From: Phycomyces nitens
Taxonomy: Eukaryota; Mucoromycota; Mucoromycetes; Mucorales; Phycomycetaceae
Assembly (NCBI GenBank): GCA_022702545.1
Contig: JAHRBC010000001.1
Location: 1,736,001 to 1,800,000, forward strand
Reading direction: 5' to 3'
DNA length: 64,000 nucleotides
In this document: piece after piece, positions 1-12,575 of the stretch
Numbering within the stretch: the first letter of the stretch is position 1
Layout: every line of letters begins with the position of its first letter
Made by a program: the position numbers and the translations under genes
Notes under the pieces: generated by a model
The model's database searches: none
Told to the model about the DNA's origin: nothing
Seen by the model: the letters and a program-made list of their open reading frames with translations, nothing else

Positions 1-1779
1 TTTGAAGCCCTTTTGACCCTAGTTAATATGAAATATACGTGTATTTGCAATGAATCAATTGGGTTCATTGTATCTTACCTAACCAATTAGTACTTAATTG
101 GCTTGATCATTATATAAAAATCTGCCTATAAATAGAGAGGTTGGACAATGAGATGGCCACATGGAATATTTCAATTGATATCAAGCATGGTTAAATTAGC
201 TTTTAACAATGATTCTGGATAATAATAATATGTATTAATATGATGAAGAGAAAGAATCAAACAAGATATATATATATATGTGCTATTTATACCATCATAA
301 TCTGCCCAATTCCATCTTTCTGGATTCTATAAAGTGCCCTGAATATTGAGATTCAGTGCTGCTGTACCCGAGTGATCTGTTCGATCATAAAAATGCAGTT
401 TCTGATCTTGTTTCCTCTACCAAAACCCTAGTATACCATATCTCAGGCCAATCTAGAAACGGGAATAACGGGTGATACGCATAAAATGATTGAATCGACT
501 GTTACACTGTTACATAGAGTCCAAAAAAGAATAACAAAAAACTGTCAAAGCTCTATTGCATCTCCATGACAGACTTTTGAGAAGCTGAGTTTGTGGCAAT
601 TTATATGGATCAGATTATTTTATAAACAACGTTCTTGGCCATGGAAGTTTAATTTGCTACAGAGCTCTTGGTGTTTTCATAGCTCTGTCTTGTAATTAAC
701 CGCATCTCAATATCAATTGTCTCTTGGCCAGGTTGTTATATATGTAATCAACAGCCATTTCTATACAATAACCAAAAAAATAAAAAATAAAAAACAACAA
801 CAACATTCGATCCCAGTGTACTACAGTGAACCCCAAGGTCGATTATATGTTACAGTTCATTCGGACACTTATGGGGGCGATTATATATCTCCAGTCCGTT
901 TTCAGTGACGAATATTTCTTTATTGAGCGTTGCGTGCAAGCCAAAAAGTAACCCTCCTAAAACTTTAATTAGAACCTACTTAAAGGCTAAACAATATTTC
1001 CATACACATGTATCGACCAACATTATTTGCCAAGATCAATCGGAAGAACCTGGTTCTACAATACTATTCATTTGAATTGGACTGAATTCCTTACAACCCA
1101 CTCTTTCTTTTGTAGTACCAAGACGGTCTACAATAAAAGGATTGTACAAGAGAATAAAAAAGCTCTCGACACTTTCAATTGATTATCTCCAATTGGTAGG
1201 TAGGTAGGTTTAAGGCCAACACATTTGCCTCTTATTATCATTTCTTTTCATTTTTATTAATTGAGAAATTAAATGTATTTCCGAGACTTCTCTTTCCAGA
1301 ACAGAACAGGTACAAATGAATGCCTCTGCCCAAGACTTTTGGGTCCCACTTTACTATCTACTAGCTCCGTTCATGACAACCCATTGTGTAGACAGTCACG
1401 TCTGGTCTGTACCAGCACTAGTATTAATAATTCATTTCAGTGCCAGGTCGCGTCCCTTATTTATAGAAATTTGGCACACTTGTTGACCAACTTGTGGTAT
1501 TTATACTATAACTACCATTAATGTCTATAAACAAAAGAAAAATTAGAAATTAGCCATAGTCATCATCCTTGATCTGACAGTTGTGCACCTTTGTACAGGC
1601 CTTAATAAACCTTGTCCTTAAACCCTTTTCGAGTATTTTTCGGGTTTTTTTTGAGCTAGATTGTACAAGCCACTATACTCGCTGTCACATTGTTCTCTGA
1701 AATGCAGGAAAATAAACGAAAAGTCACAATGAACCAAAAAAAGGACCTTTTTTTACCCACCTTTTCCTAATAGCTCGTC
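1..1779. other. gene-free AT-rich stretch upstream of RPC19
   Basis: No reading frame here shows recognisable protein similarity, and the short open frames lack splice partners. The stretch is AT-rich with small TA repeats near 275. A 7-bp inverted repeat around GTACT lies near 82-100. The last few hundred bases presumably hold the promoter and 5' leader of the RNA polymerase subunit gene starting at 1780. Confidence 0.5.
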
Positions 1780-2420
1780 ATGGCACCCATTAAGAAGGAT
1801 GATTCCCCTCCTCAGTCACCTGTAGAAGAAGTCGAAGAAATGCTTGAAGATGATGTCGAAGTTGAAGAAGAAGAAAACTCTGAAGAGGAAATGGAAGAGG
1901 ATAATGACATAATTGCCAGTGCAGACAAGGTCGAGATTGTAAGTGACACCGACAAACAAGACCAAGTTCCAAAAACAGTCAGCCATTCGGAAATCTTATT
2001 CTGAACATGTAGATTTCAGGCGCAAGCAGCGACCAGACCGCCATGACCTTTTGCTTCAAGGAAGAGGACCATACAATCGGAAACTCATTGAGACACATGA
2101 TCAACAAAAAGTAAGCGCTTGTAGTATTTGACCAACAGGCCGAACCATGTTTTAATTGTCTTCATAAGCCCCGAAGTTGATCTTTGCGGTTACTCTATTC
2201 CTCACCCTTCCGAAGCCAAATTGCACCTCCGTATCCAGACTACAAGTAAGGATTTGTAGTGGAATGATCAGCGACTAATATTCTATTAGAGCGTACTACC
2301 GCAATAGACGCTCTCAAGAAGGGTCTCGAAGACCTGAATGACATGTGTGCTCATATTTTCCAGACATACGAAGAAGAACTTGCCAAGAAGGACTATGAAG
2401 TGTGGGAGGAAATACCATAG
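1780..2420 (+). CDS. RPC19: DNA-directed RNA polymerases I and III subunit AC19 (RPC19/POLR1D)
   Basis: This small shared subunit of RNA polymerases I and III pairs with AC40 in the alpha-like assembly platform, in the nucleus. Four exons with matching phases (1780-1938, 2013-2110, 2169-2245, 2290-2420) give 154 aa. Residues 1-50 are a very acidic tail rich in Glu and Asp. The core carries the family signatures [14 protein letters not shown] and [10 protein letters not shown], then [11 protein letters not shown] and a C-terminal helix. The ATG at 1780 is the only one that opens the acidic tail in frame. The first intron acceptor could be TAG at 2010-2012, which is in phase and gives a [12 protein letters not shown] join like yeast. 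The TTCAG four bases later would shift the frame. Family identity is certain; the first exon border is slightly less so. Confidence 0.93.
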
Positions 2421-2653
2421 AGAATCATGGATTGAATGCATAGATAGAAACGAGAGAGAGAGAATGAGAGAATGAGAGCATGAGAGCATAAGTGGTTAAT
2501 AAAACACATTGTAAATTTCACATATCTTTTGAAAGGTGTGCCAAGCTCACTTCTTGGCTACGTCACACATAATGTGGATTAACCAATGGGATGTTGCAAC
2601 ATCCCGTACCTTTCTTGCACCCGCTTCCTTTCTTCCATATTCCCTTTTTCGAG

Positions 2654-3940
2654 ATGAAGCGATCGGTCTTCATTTTCTTCCTACTTCTCCAGTGCGTTTT
2701 CTCGGTATATGGACAAGCAGACGTGAAAAAAGATAAACTCTTGAAACTCGCAAAGGAGAACAATGGACTTGTCAAGTTAAACAGCAAGACCTACAGTCAA
2801 TTCACAGAAGGAAAACGAAACTATGGACTCGTTGTACTATTAACCGCCCTTAATGACCGCTTCCAATGCATTCCATGCCGGTATGCACTTTTTAATCATT
2901 GTTGATTTTCCTCACTTACGCGTGAGATTCTTGGTTTAGTGAATTTGATTCCGAGTACAAGTTGGTTGCCTCGAGCTTCCAAAAGACCCAAGATCCCAGT
3001 CGTGTTTTCTTTGGTTATCTGGACTTTGAGGACGGACAGGCTATTTACCAGCAGGTTAGCCTTGAAAAACATAGGGCTGCGAGTCAATTGAGTCTTAACA
3101 CTTGCGCTTGTCTTAGCTTGGGCTCCAAACCGCACCCAATGTGTTTTACTATCCCCCATCCAAGGCCAGTGCAAAAAGAGAGCCAGAACGCTACGATTTA
3201 TCAAAGAGGTATGGTTGAAGCCATGATCCGAGATGAGATATTTACAAATACGCAGTGGATTCTTGGCAGAGACTTTTGCCAGCTTCTTGTCACGTCAGAT
3301 CAATGCTCCCGTCCCGGTTAACCGCCCTATTGATTACTTCAAAGTGGGAATGAAGGCTCTTACGGGTGTTGGTATCGTGGCTGCATTGAAGTTGCTCTAC
3401 CCTTACTTTGGATTTATCCTCAAGCACAAGAACACCTGGGCTGCTATCTCGATTGTAAGGATTCAAGATAGATAAGATATATACATGCACTTATGCAAAA
3501 TGCATAGATTACTATCTTGATCATGACTTCTGGTCATATGTGGAACCGTATCCGTAACCCTCCATACGTTATGCCTGGCAAAAATGGACAGATCAACTAT
3601 GTCGCTTCAGGGTAAGTACAGCAAATTATGATTGAAAGGGTTCTAATAAATTGGTTTTGTGAATCAGTTTCCAGCAACAGTTGGGAATGGAGTCTCAGAT
3701 TGTGGCATCTATTTGTAAGTATTGGAATTGATGGTAGAAATGAGGTCTAATATTTTATTAGATGGTGTGTTGGCGTTCTCTGTCTTGTCTCTGGTTTATG
3801 CTGTACCTTCTTTTGATGACAAGTTCCGTCAACGCATTGGTGTTTATATTTGGACAACTGCAATCATTGTCGTATTTAGCTGTTTGTTGAACCTGTTTAA
3901 GCTCAAGAACGCTGCTTATCCATACAAGATGCTCTTTTAA
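2654..3940 (+). CDS. OST3: oligosaccharyltransferase subunit Ost3/Ost6 family
   Basis: This is an ER-membrane subunit of the oligosaccharyltransferase complex, with a lumenal thioredoxin-like domain that holds acceptor proteins through mixed disulfides during N-glycosylation. Seven exons (2654-2880, 2940-3054, 3117-3208, 3256-3454, 3508-3611, 3668-3714, 3762-3940) join in phase to 320 aa. A signal peptide covers about residues 1-20. The redox motif CIPC sits at residues 72-75, next to the first intron. The C-terminal half has four hydrophobic segments, starting near ALTGVGIVAALKLL and ending near IWTTAIIVVFSCLLNLF. The conserved loop SGHMWNRIRNPPYV lies between TM segments. The protein ends in YKMLF without a typical KKxx signal. 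Ost3 and Ost6 cannot be told apart from sequence alone. It is transcribed in the same direction as RPC19, 233 bp downstream. Confidence 0.93.
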
Positions 3941-4153
3941 CCAATAGAGAAAATAAAGAAGTACAGATGGCCAATTCTATAGTAATGAGAATGAGAATTT
4001 ATATATGTTTTTTTTTCTGGAAAATATATAGTATAATTGAATGATCCAATGAATATCTATTACAGTACTAGTGAGAGATAACGAGCGAGAGGAGAGAAAT
4101 ATAGAGGTGGAGAGAGATATGGTGTTTGGATAAGAGGGTATCTGTGCACTTTG

Positions 4154-4919
4154 CTACAGCTTCACGTTCTTGGTCTTCTTTTCGTCTTTTTCTTCTTCTT
4201 CATCTTCCTCGTCATCTTCATCTTCATCATCCTCTTCCTCTTCCTCATCATCATCAAAATCGCTGCCAAAATCGAAATCGCTATCCTCAAAGTCATCTTC
4301 CTTGATATGAGAAAGGTCCTCGCCCATTTCAAGTTTTCTCAAGTAGGATCTTCGCTGGCGCAGTGTCATTCTTGCCAATAATCTCTCGAGCTCAATCTCT
4401 TCCTTGATAGTCGAGGCATCGGTCTTGATTTCACTCTTACTGTAATGATGATCAATTTCTGCTGGTTAGTCTATTGCCCTGGCTCTCTTATTTTAAATCA
4501 AAAAAAAAAAACTTACTCGACAATGATTTCTTTGCTTTCTGTACATTTTGCGCATACTTTCTTGGCGGTTGCGCAGTTATTGCAAAGAACATGGTAGGCT
4601 TCCTTGATTGTCTTTTCTTGACAGCAAGTACTAATTTTTTTTAAGAAAAAAAGTTAATGAGCTATAATTCCAGTAGATCTGACTTGATCAACACTTGCCA
4701 TTTCTTTACTGCTGTCAATGGCTTGTACTTTCTGTACTTCTTGCGCCACATGATTACATCTGTACAACGCTGACACAATCCGTAAACTGGCAATCCGTTG
4801 ATTTCCTTTGTCTTTTTGGAATTCTTGTTGGGCTTCCAGCTGGTTGTGTTTTGATGCTTCTGGCCCTTTTTAGAGTTGTTCCCCTTTCGGAATGTCGATT
4901 TGCTTTCATAGGTTGACAT
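4154..4919 (-). CDS. C9orf85-like (DUF2039) zinc-binding protein
   Basis: This conserved eukaryotic protein has no established function. Three exons (4699-4919, 4517-4630, 4154-4439) give 206 aa. The N-terminal part has the family core: QKHQNTTSWKPNK, CQRC, WRKKYRKYKPL, then a Cys-rich block KKCTCCQEKTIKEAYHVLC with further CxxC pairs (CNNC, CAKC), so it probably binds zinc. The C-terminus is a long run of Asp and Glu ending in EKDEKKTKNVKL. The first intron uses a GC donor (AAATG then GCAAGT). Only that donor keeps the frame and rebuilds the family Cys at the junction; the nearby GTGTTG donor gives the wrong phase. It is convergent with OST3. The match to the human family is strong. Confidence 0.88.
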
Positions 4920-5255
4920 GCTGATTTTACTTGTAAAACAAAAAAAAAAGAGAGAGGAAAAAGACCAAGGTAAAAAAAGACGTTCCCGACCATCTTCTCG
5001 GTATCAGCCACATCAGGAAACGCAGTACTCTTGGAGCGGGACAAGAATAATGGAGTTGGTCTGTGTAAAGCTTGCACCACACAAAAACCGGGTGCATAAA
5101 ACACAGAATCTTGAGAGGTACAAAAAAGAATGATGGCTCTGTGGTTTACTTTATATCTCTAGGTCCCAAAGTAAGAGAAAGATATACTAGATTATTGATA
5201 CATGAATTGTTTATTTAGAAAAAATAAGTTGAAACAAAAACTAATGTGATTTAGA
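4920..5255. other. intergenic, no gene seen
   Basis: This is 336 bp between the 3' end of the poly(A) polymerase gene and the start of the C9orf85-like gene, both on the minus strand. It should hold the terminator of the first and the promoter of the second. An open frame on the plus strand here is low-complexity Lys-rich and unsupported. Confidence 0.5.
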
Positions 5256-6790
5256 TCATCTTCTTTTCTGAGCTCTCTTGTGTGAGCTTCCATCATCGCT
5301 TTCTCTAGATATAGATCTTGATCTCTTTCTCTTTTTATAGTCTGACTGCTCTTGTTTTGATGATTTCGAAACATAGTTTGAATGCGATGGAGGTGTGATG
5401 TCACGCTCACGCTCACGCTTGCGGCTATAGTCTTTGTCCCAGGGGTTCCTGTCGTTATATTCGCTACTATCTTTGCCATTATTCGATTGAGCAAGGTATC
5501 TAATGGTGCGCTCCTTGATCTCATATCGTTTGCCTTCTGGGCGGGGGTCTCTAGGGTGATGAGGTATGACTTTGATTATTGAAGAGAGTATTGACTCTGG
5601 CTCATCAGTACTGGCCAAATCCAATCGGCTCTGAAGAGTATCATAGATCTCTGTAATGGCAAATACGGTCTCCTGTATTTTGGATGAACTGCGAGAAACA
5701 TTTGTGTCTTTTACATCAGGATCTAGGACAACAATGACTTCTTCTTTCTGTAGGCGAGGTACATAATTATCAGACTTTGGATAGATCTTTCCATCTTCAT
5801 TCATATCCAAGCACATATTTGTAAAGTCAAATGTGCTGTAGAATTTGAGGAATCCAATCAATAGGTCGGCATGGTATGTAGGCAAGTCTGGTTTAATTTC
5901 TTGTGGTTTGTGGGTCTGTTGATTGTATTAGGACTTTGAAGACAGCAAAAGACATGGGAAGAGTTACCTTTAAGTATGCAACAATCAGACAAATGATGGT
6001 GTAGCTTGCAAACCCACAGTTCTTTGAAGACATTAGCTCAAATGAGCGTATATTCTCAAACTTTGACGACGAAAAGGCGTGCTTGAGAATTAGGAACAAT
6101 GGCTTGAGTTCAGGGAACTCTGCGAGCCATTTGACAGTGCGGTCAGAACTGAAGCATGGGTTATTGACAGTGATGTCCAGAGATGTACCAAGCTGTCTAT
6201 CATCAATGGTCAGCACTGGAATCTGTTTAATACAAAAAAAAAGGATGAGTATTTGCAGACTGAATAGAGCGGCTGGCTTACACGCGCAGAGCGAACAAAC
6301 AGCAATTCGTTCCAAGTGTAGGATCTCTGCATCAGCTCTTTTCTAATACGGCCAAGAACTCTTCTTGCATCACCAGAGTCCTGATATGTTGTTACATTAA
6401 TGTCGACATCGCTTTATTTAACAAAAAATCATTGTGAGTTGCCCTGTGGTTTTGTATCCCTAGAAATATATACCTTCCGGGCAAAAGAAGGCCAGTAACA
6501 TAAGACCCAAATGGTTGTAATTCGGTGTCTCGATAGTAAGCAGATGCAACAGCACTCTTGACCGTCTTTATAAGCATCTCTCGGTCCTTTTGTTCGCGCT
6601 TTGTGGGAGCAATATACTTTGTGAATGAAAGGATCTCCTTGGAGAGTCTGTTATTATGTCAGTACTTGTGTGACTCTGCGATGTCTAAGGATGTGAGATG
6701 AAGAGGTAGATAAGGGAAAGTTGGTATTTACCTCTCTCTCTTGTCTTTAATGCTAAGGATCTCATTATTAGCCCAAGGTGAAGTAGACAT
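5256..6790 (-). CDS. non-canonical poly(A) polymerase, Trf4/5 (TENT4) family
   Basis: This nuclear nucleotidyltransferase adds short oligo(A) tails to RNA. In yeast, Trf4/5 does this within the TRAMP exosome-cofactor complex. Five exons give roughly 430 aa. The catalytic domain shows LQPFGSYVTGLLLPGSDVDI with the Asp pair, and the third Asp is in GTSLDITVNN. A PAP-associated domain follows (ELKPLFLILKHAFSS, SYTIICLIVAYLK, DLLIGFLKFYSTFDF). The C-terminus from about residue 330 is disordered and basic, with RKRERERDITPPS and SRSISRESDDGS ending in KRAQKRR. The start at 6790 opens MSTSPWANNEILSIKDK, as in family members. Introns fall at VLLPG/SDVDI and before IPVLTIDD. It is divergent from NPC1, with 703 bp between the two starts. 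It could be Trf4, Trf5 or Cid14-like; sequence alone does not decide. Confidence 0.9.
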
Positions 6791-7493
6791 TTTGAATGAT
6801 CGATGCCCAAACACACACACACACACGATGGATTCAAATTACAAAAGTATAAATTAAATAAAGTCACGTGATGTAACTTTTTGTATGTGGAATAGTAACA
6901 AAAAAAAAAGAATAGCAAAAACGATTGATAAAACCAATTGTTTCATGCTAAAGGTACTTTAACATCATACCAATACACATACACATACACATTATTTTGA
7001 TGCTTTAAAGAAACAACTAGGTCAATGTCAATATAGTTGGCATAAATGACGTACTCGGATAATGAAAATCCACATTCTGGGAATAGGAAAGGAACCAAAG
7101 ATTTCTTTTTCTTTTTTTGCTTTAATTAAAGACCAATCCATTTCTGCCCTGAGAATCTTTAATTCTCGTGTATGCCCTCAAGATTATGACAGATTTAAAA
7201 ATGTGGTTGGGCAATAAAGTAGCCAATTCCAATTAGATTACTTGGTTGTGTTTATCTAATAAATGATTATCATGAATTGGCTTCTTGAGAGTGCTGGAAT
7301 AATAAGTTGCAAATATCTGTATAGTCAGCATGACCTGTGAATGATGAAAAGCACCTTTGTATTCCTGTGACGTACTTGCGTTTCAAGAGGTTGATATCAT
7401 GTGACCAGCACACTACACACACACATACACACACACAAAAAAACGAGTAATCCACCAGACAGCCTTTGTATCTTCTCACGCAACCGCTTTATT
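6791..7493. promoter_or_regulatory. shared divergent promoter region of poly(A) polymerase and NPC1
   Basis: 703 bp separate the two outward-facing start codons. CA/AC dinucleotide runs occur near both ends (6810-6827 and 7412-7437), each close to a start codon. No TATA box or factor site can be assigned with confidence. Whether the two genes share control elements is inference. Confidence 0.4.
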
Positions 7494-10400
7494 ATGAAAC
7501 TACAATTATGCCCACTGTATCTGTGGGCCTTTTGGCTAATCACACAAGCAGTGGCAACCGTCCACAAGCCAGGATACTGTGCAATGTATGGAAATTGTCC
7601 CGATACAAGATACACCACCCTTCCATGTGTGTCTGATGAACCTGCTAAACAACCCACTGGCGCATTCCAACAACAATTGATAAACACATGCGGTGCTGAG
7701 TTTGCCTCGAGTGCAGCATGCTGTAACGAAGAACAGCTTAATGACCTTATTGAACAAGTCAAGCGAGCAGAACCTATAATGTCCTCTTGTCCTGCATGCT
7801 GGAAAAACTTTCTGTCCTTCTGGTGCACATTTACGTGTTCTCCTAACCAATCTACCATGGTCAACATTACCACTAGCAGAGACGGCCTGGTCACCCAAGC
7901 CGATTACTGGGTGGGCGATGGCTTTGGCTCCCAGTTCTACGACAGTTGCAAGGATATTAAATTTGGAGCAAGCAATGGATATGCGATGGACTTTATTGGA
8001 GGCGGTGCCCAAAACTGGCATGACATGGTTACTTACATGGGAATGAAGCGTCCATCACTTGGAAGCCCTTTCCAGATTGATTTTCCTGTTGGTGAGCCAA
8101 CAGACGGAATGGAGCTCAACAATGCAAAGGGCCGCGATTGCAATGACCCCGATCTGGCCTACAAGTGCTCATGTGTAGACTGTGAAAAGCTGTGCCCAGT
8201 ATTGCCACCAACTCCCGGAGAAGTCCCAAAATGCACAATAGGCCTATTGTCTTGTTGGAGCTTTAGTATGGTCCTCATCTATGCATTTATTCTTATTCTA
8301 TCCTTGGGCGCCTTATTGCGCCAAAACCACAAATTACAAACACTATTTGAGAGTTGGGGGGCATCTCTGTGGAACAGGGGTGGATCGGGTGGAGTCTATG
8401 AACGTCTGGCAATGGAAGATGGCAACGAAGACGAAGAGAACGAGAGACTCCTGGACCCTGACACTGAGCTTAACCGGTATTGGCTCAATGGCAAGCTTCA
8501 GAGCTGGTTTTATTACCAAGGCCTCGTGTGTGCCCGCAATCCTTATACAGTCATCATCCTCAGTCTATTAGCAGTTACCCTGTGTTCTTTGGGGTGGCAG
8601 AAATTTGCACTCGAGAGAGATCCTGTTCATCTCTGGGTCGCACCTTCCTCAACCGCACTTGCCCAAAAGACTCATTTTGATACCAACTTTTCACCCTTTT
8701 ATCGCACCACCCAGATATTCCTTGTCAGTGAATCTGACGAAATATTGACATCAGCACGTCTAGAGAGTCTGTTTGCACTAGAGGACTCTATCAAGGAAGC
8801 CCAGACCGAAACAGGCCACTACACATTCCAAGATGTGTGTTTCCGCCCTACTGGTGACGTTTGCATTCTCCAGTCAGTTACAGGCTACTGGGGAGGTGAC
8901 GTTAATGCCTTTGATCCAGAGAGTTTTGAAGAAGACCTTGAACTTTGCACATCCCAGCCATCCCTATGTCTCCCAGAATTCCAGCTGCCCCTCAAGCCCC
9001 AAATGGTGCTCGGTGGATATGAAGGCCAGGAATATCTAAAGGCCAAAGCAATGATTGTAACTTTTGTCTTGCAAAACTCCCTTGACCCTGTTGAGACTGC
9101 TAAATCCGAGGAATGGGAACGTTTCATTCTTCGTACCATTCTGTCCAATGTAAATGCCCAACCTGAATGGGAGGGTGTCAATATTAGTTACTCAACCGAA
9201 AGTTCTCTCGAGACCGAACTCAACAAGTCCAGTAACACCGATGCAACCACTGTTTTACTGAGTTATCTGGTCATGTTCCTTTATGCCTCAATTGCCCTGG
9301 GAAGGTTCACATCTTTGAACCCACGACGTCTTGTGGTCGACTCAAAGTTTAGTCTGGCCATCTGTGGTATTCTTATCGTCTTGTTCTCTGTCTCGAGTGC
9401 TGTGGGTATATTCTCGTTGACCGGCAAAAAGATCACTCTTATCATTGCCGAGGTCATTCCTTTCCTTGTGCTTGCTGTGGGTGTAGACAATATCTTTATA
9501 CTCTGCCACGAATACGAGCGTCGTCTGCAGCTCAAGACTGAGGAGTCAATTGAAGAGAGGGCTGCAAAGACCCTGGGAAAGATGGGACCAAGTATCCTGT
9601 TGAGTTCCCTTAGCGAGACAATTGCATTTGGACTTGGTACCTTGGTTACCATGCCCGCCGTCAGTAGTTTTGCCATTGTGGCCTCCTTGGCTGTATTTGT
9701 AGACTTTGTATTGCAAGTAACCTGCTTTGTATCCTGCATGGTTCTCGATGCCCGTCGAACAGAGGTATGTAAAACCCAGTTTCTGAAAACAAAAACAAAA
9801 AAAGGCAACAGTCCATTGATACAACCTACTCTGATATAGAGCAAACGCATCGACTGTATACCGTGTATCAGCGTAAATGCCCCAGAAACTCTTGAAAAAG
9901 AAGGGTGGCTCGAATGGTTCACAAACAATTACTATGTGCCCGTAATTCTGCATCCCAAAGCACGCTACCCAATATGTCTTTCCTTCCTTGGTCTGTTTAT
10001 GTTTTGTTTGGCATTAGTACCCCAGCTACCACTCGGCCTTGACCAACGGATTGCTCTGCCTTCTGACTCTTACCTCGTAAACTACTTTGATGACCTGAGC
10101 AATTACTTTAATGTCGGGCCACCTGTATACTTTGTTGTTCAAGGAAACCTGACCGATAAAGTCGTACAAAAGAAGGTCTGTGGTAGATTCTCGACATGCA
10201 ACGAACATTCTATAGCAAATGTGTTGGAACAAGAACGCAAACGACCAGAGACGTCGTTCATTGGAGAGCCAACAAGTGTGTGGATCGATGATTTCCTCTA
10301 CTGGTTAAGCCCAAACCTTGGCTGTTGTCGTTTCAAGAAGACTTCTATTCAGAAACAATCACCTGTTAAACTGTCTCTAATGTCATCCTTTGAGAAACCC

Positions 10401-11625
10401 CAACGGGAGATGTGCGGAGAATGGGACGATGAAGATTCCTGTGAAGACTGCAAGGCAGATTGGAAGGCAAATATGGACACTCTTCCAGAAGGAGAGCAAT
10501 TTATGGAGCTGTATGATCTGTGGATTTCACGAGTTCCTGACGAGAGCTGTCCTCTGGCTGGCAAGGCTGCTTATGGAGATGCTATTGTAGCCAGTCCTGA
10601 CAAGGTTTCTATCGAGACTTCTCATTTCCGAACCTTCCACACTCCCTTAAGAACCCAGGAAGATTTTATTGAAGCCTATGGATCTGCTCGCCGTATTGCA
10701 AAGGATCTCCAAGATGAGCTTGGCCTAGAGGTCTACCCGTACTCTGTTTTTTACATCTTCTTTGAGCAGTATACATACATCGTTACCATGGCCGTCCAAT
10801 TGCTCACCCTTGCTATACTTTCGATTTTTGTGGTGACAAGCACACTATTGGGAAGCATAAGGTCCGGACTCTTGGTTATGTTGGTGGTAATAATGATTCT
10901 GGTGGATGTTATCGGTGTGATGACTATCTGGGGTATCAGTTTGAACGCAGTCAGTCTGGTCAATCTGGTAATCTGCGTGGGAATTAGCGTGGAATTCTGC
11001 TGCCATATTGCTCGTGGGTTTATGGTGTCTCGAGGTACACTGGAAGAAAGAGCAGGCAAGAGTATGGTTGACGTTGGCAGTTCAGTAAGTTGTTTGACAA
11101 TTGTTTGTTTATGTGTGTCTGTGTGTACTCGCACAAGCTCAAATGGCTCATGAAATCTCGATAGGTCTTTTGTGGTATCACCCTGACCAAGTTTGCTGGC
11201 ATTGTCGTGTTGGCTTTTACACGATCCAAGATTTTCGAGGTGTACTACTTCCGAATGTGTAAGCTATAAAAAATATATATATGGTTTAGTTGTAATTTTT
11301 TTTAACTCACGTATGATGAAATGCATGTGTGTTTCTGTGTCTCCAATTAGATTTATTGATTGTTATCTTTGGTGCTCTTCATGGCTTGGTGCTTCTTCCA
11401 GTGTTACTCAGTGTGGCGGGCGGAGAAGGCATGGGCATGGCGTCTGATTTTGATGAGGATGGGTTCGAGTGGTCTGCCGGGTCGCCTTCGTGGCCTAGAC
11501 TAGGTGGCAACCACCAAAATTTATTAGCAGATGATAATGCAAGCCTTGACCAGGTTCTGATCACAGATATGCCCGAGGTGGGTCGATTGGACAGCACCCG
11601 GTCCGTTCTGGCCGATGCTTCTTAA
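7494..11625 (+). CDS. NPC1: NPC1-type intracellular sterol transporter (Ncr1)
   Basis: This late endosome/vacuole membrane protein accepts sterol from NPC2 and moves it into the limiting membrane. Four exons (7494-9764, 9840-11084, 11165-11258, 11351-11625) join in phase to 1294 aa, close to the usual 1170-1280. A signal peptide covers about 1-21. The N-terminal sterol-binding domain has the expected Cys pattern ([40 protein letters not shown]). The first TM is near residue 253 and the second near 349. The sterol-sensing domain begins near 587 ([16 protein letters not shown]) with the conserved LAVGVDNIF and [15 protein letters not shown]. After a second Cys-rich lumenal domain, the RND-like C-terminal TM block includes [15 protein letters not shown]. 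The start at 7494 is chosen because it begins a clean signal peptide. The cytosolic tail is acidic. Identification is secure. Confidence 0.95.
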
Positions 11626-12575
11626 CGTACTCTCTTTTTTATTTTATTTTGCGAGCTGCTGTATATTCTTTAATGGCTTAGTAAAGAAGAAACATCAGTA
11701 ATCCTAATCTTTATATATATATTTTTTAAATATCCTCAACATAACCCCTCTTTTTTGTTTTAATGAAAAATACAGTACATACACTTCTTGATCTTGATGA
11801 TAAAGAAAAAAAAAGTGCCCCTCTTGATTCCTACTTTTATGGTATAGAATAAAGATTGAAAATCCGATCTAATGAAGTAGTTCCCGGGTCGAACTGTAAT
11901 TACCTTGACTGGTTACTAAGGGTGGGGTGTTGGCAAACAGAGAAAAAAAAAGATGAATTGGTAGAGGCTAATAGAGGACATTGACCAAGATGTGTTGTCA
12001 AGGATGATTTTCTGTCTTGCAAAAAAAAATGTGGAGTTTGATATCATCAAAGCACATCAAAGCACACAGATACATATTGATTTATTTATTTATTTATGTA
12101 TTTATTTATATATTATTGAATGTCCAAAAGGTGGTCTGTTGCCATGGAGATAAAAATAGCTTATTTTTTTATTGTGGTTGCCAAGCAATAGTGTTCCTGG
12201 ATTTATCTCGAGTGATCCATCATCGCACGCCATATACACATATATATATATAATGTATAAATTAGAGGGCCTTCAATCTCTTCTTTGAATATCATTACAC
12301 TCCTTTACGGGGGATATAGATAAAGGAGAGTTAAAGAGAGCAAGAGATGAAAAAGAGATGGAAAGAGGAGAGTAGAGAGGAGAGGAGAGGGGGGAACACC
12401 ATGCCCAAAATGCATGGGCACGGGCGTGGTCCGAAATAAGGAGTGGCGGCGGATATTGATTGGCAACCCCCTTGTTTTTTCTTTTTTTTTTAGGCTTCGC
12501 GTGTTCCTCTTTCTTTACTTTCCCTTTCTGCATAACTCACTTTCTTCCTCTCTCATTTGTTCTCCAGTATTTTAT
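11626..12575. other. intergenic, no gene seen
   Basis: This is 950 bp of AT-rich DNA between NPC1 and the GATA/PHD gene. A purine run of GA repeats lies at about 12345-12392 and a CT/T-rich tract at 12478-12570 just before the next start codon, as in many fungal promoters. A TTTA-repeat tract lies at about 12080-12116. No coding similarity is seen. Confidence 0.5.

Noticed and set aside
9281..9928. Long antisense ORF under NPC1
   Set aside because: Shadow of the NPC1 coding strand, whose frame has clear homology.
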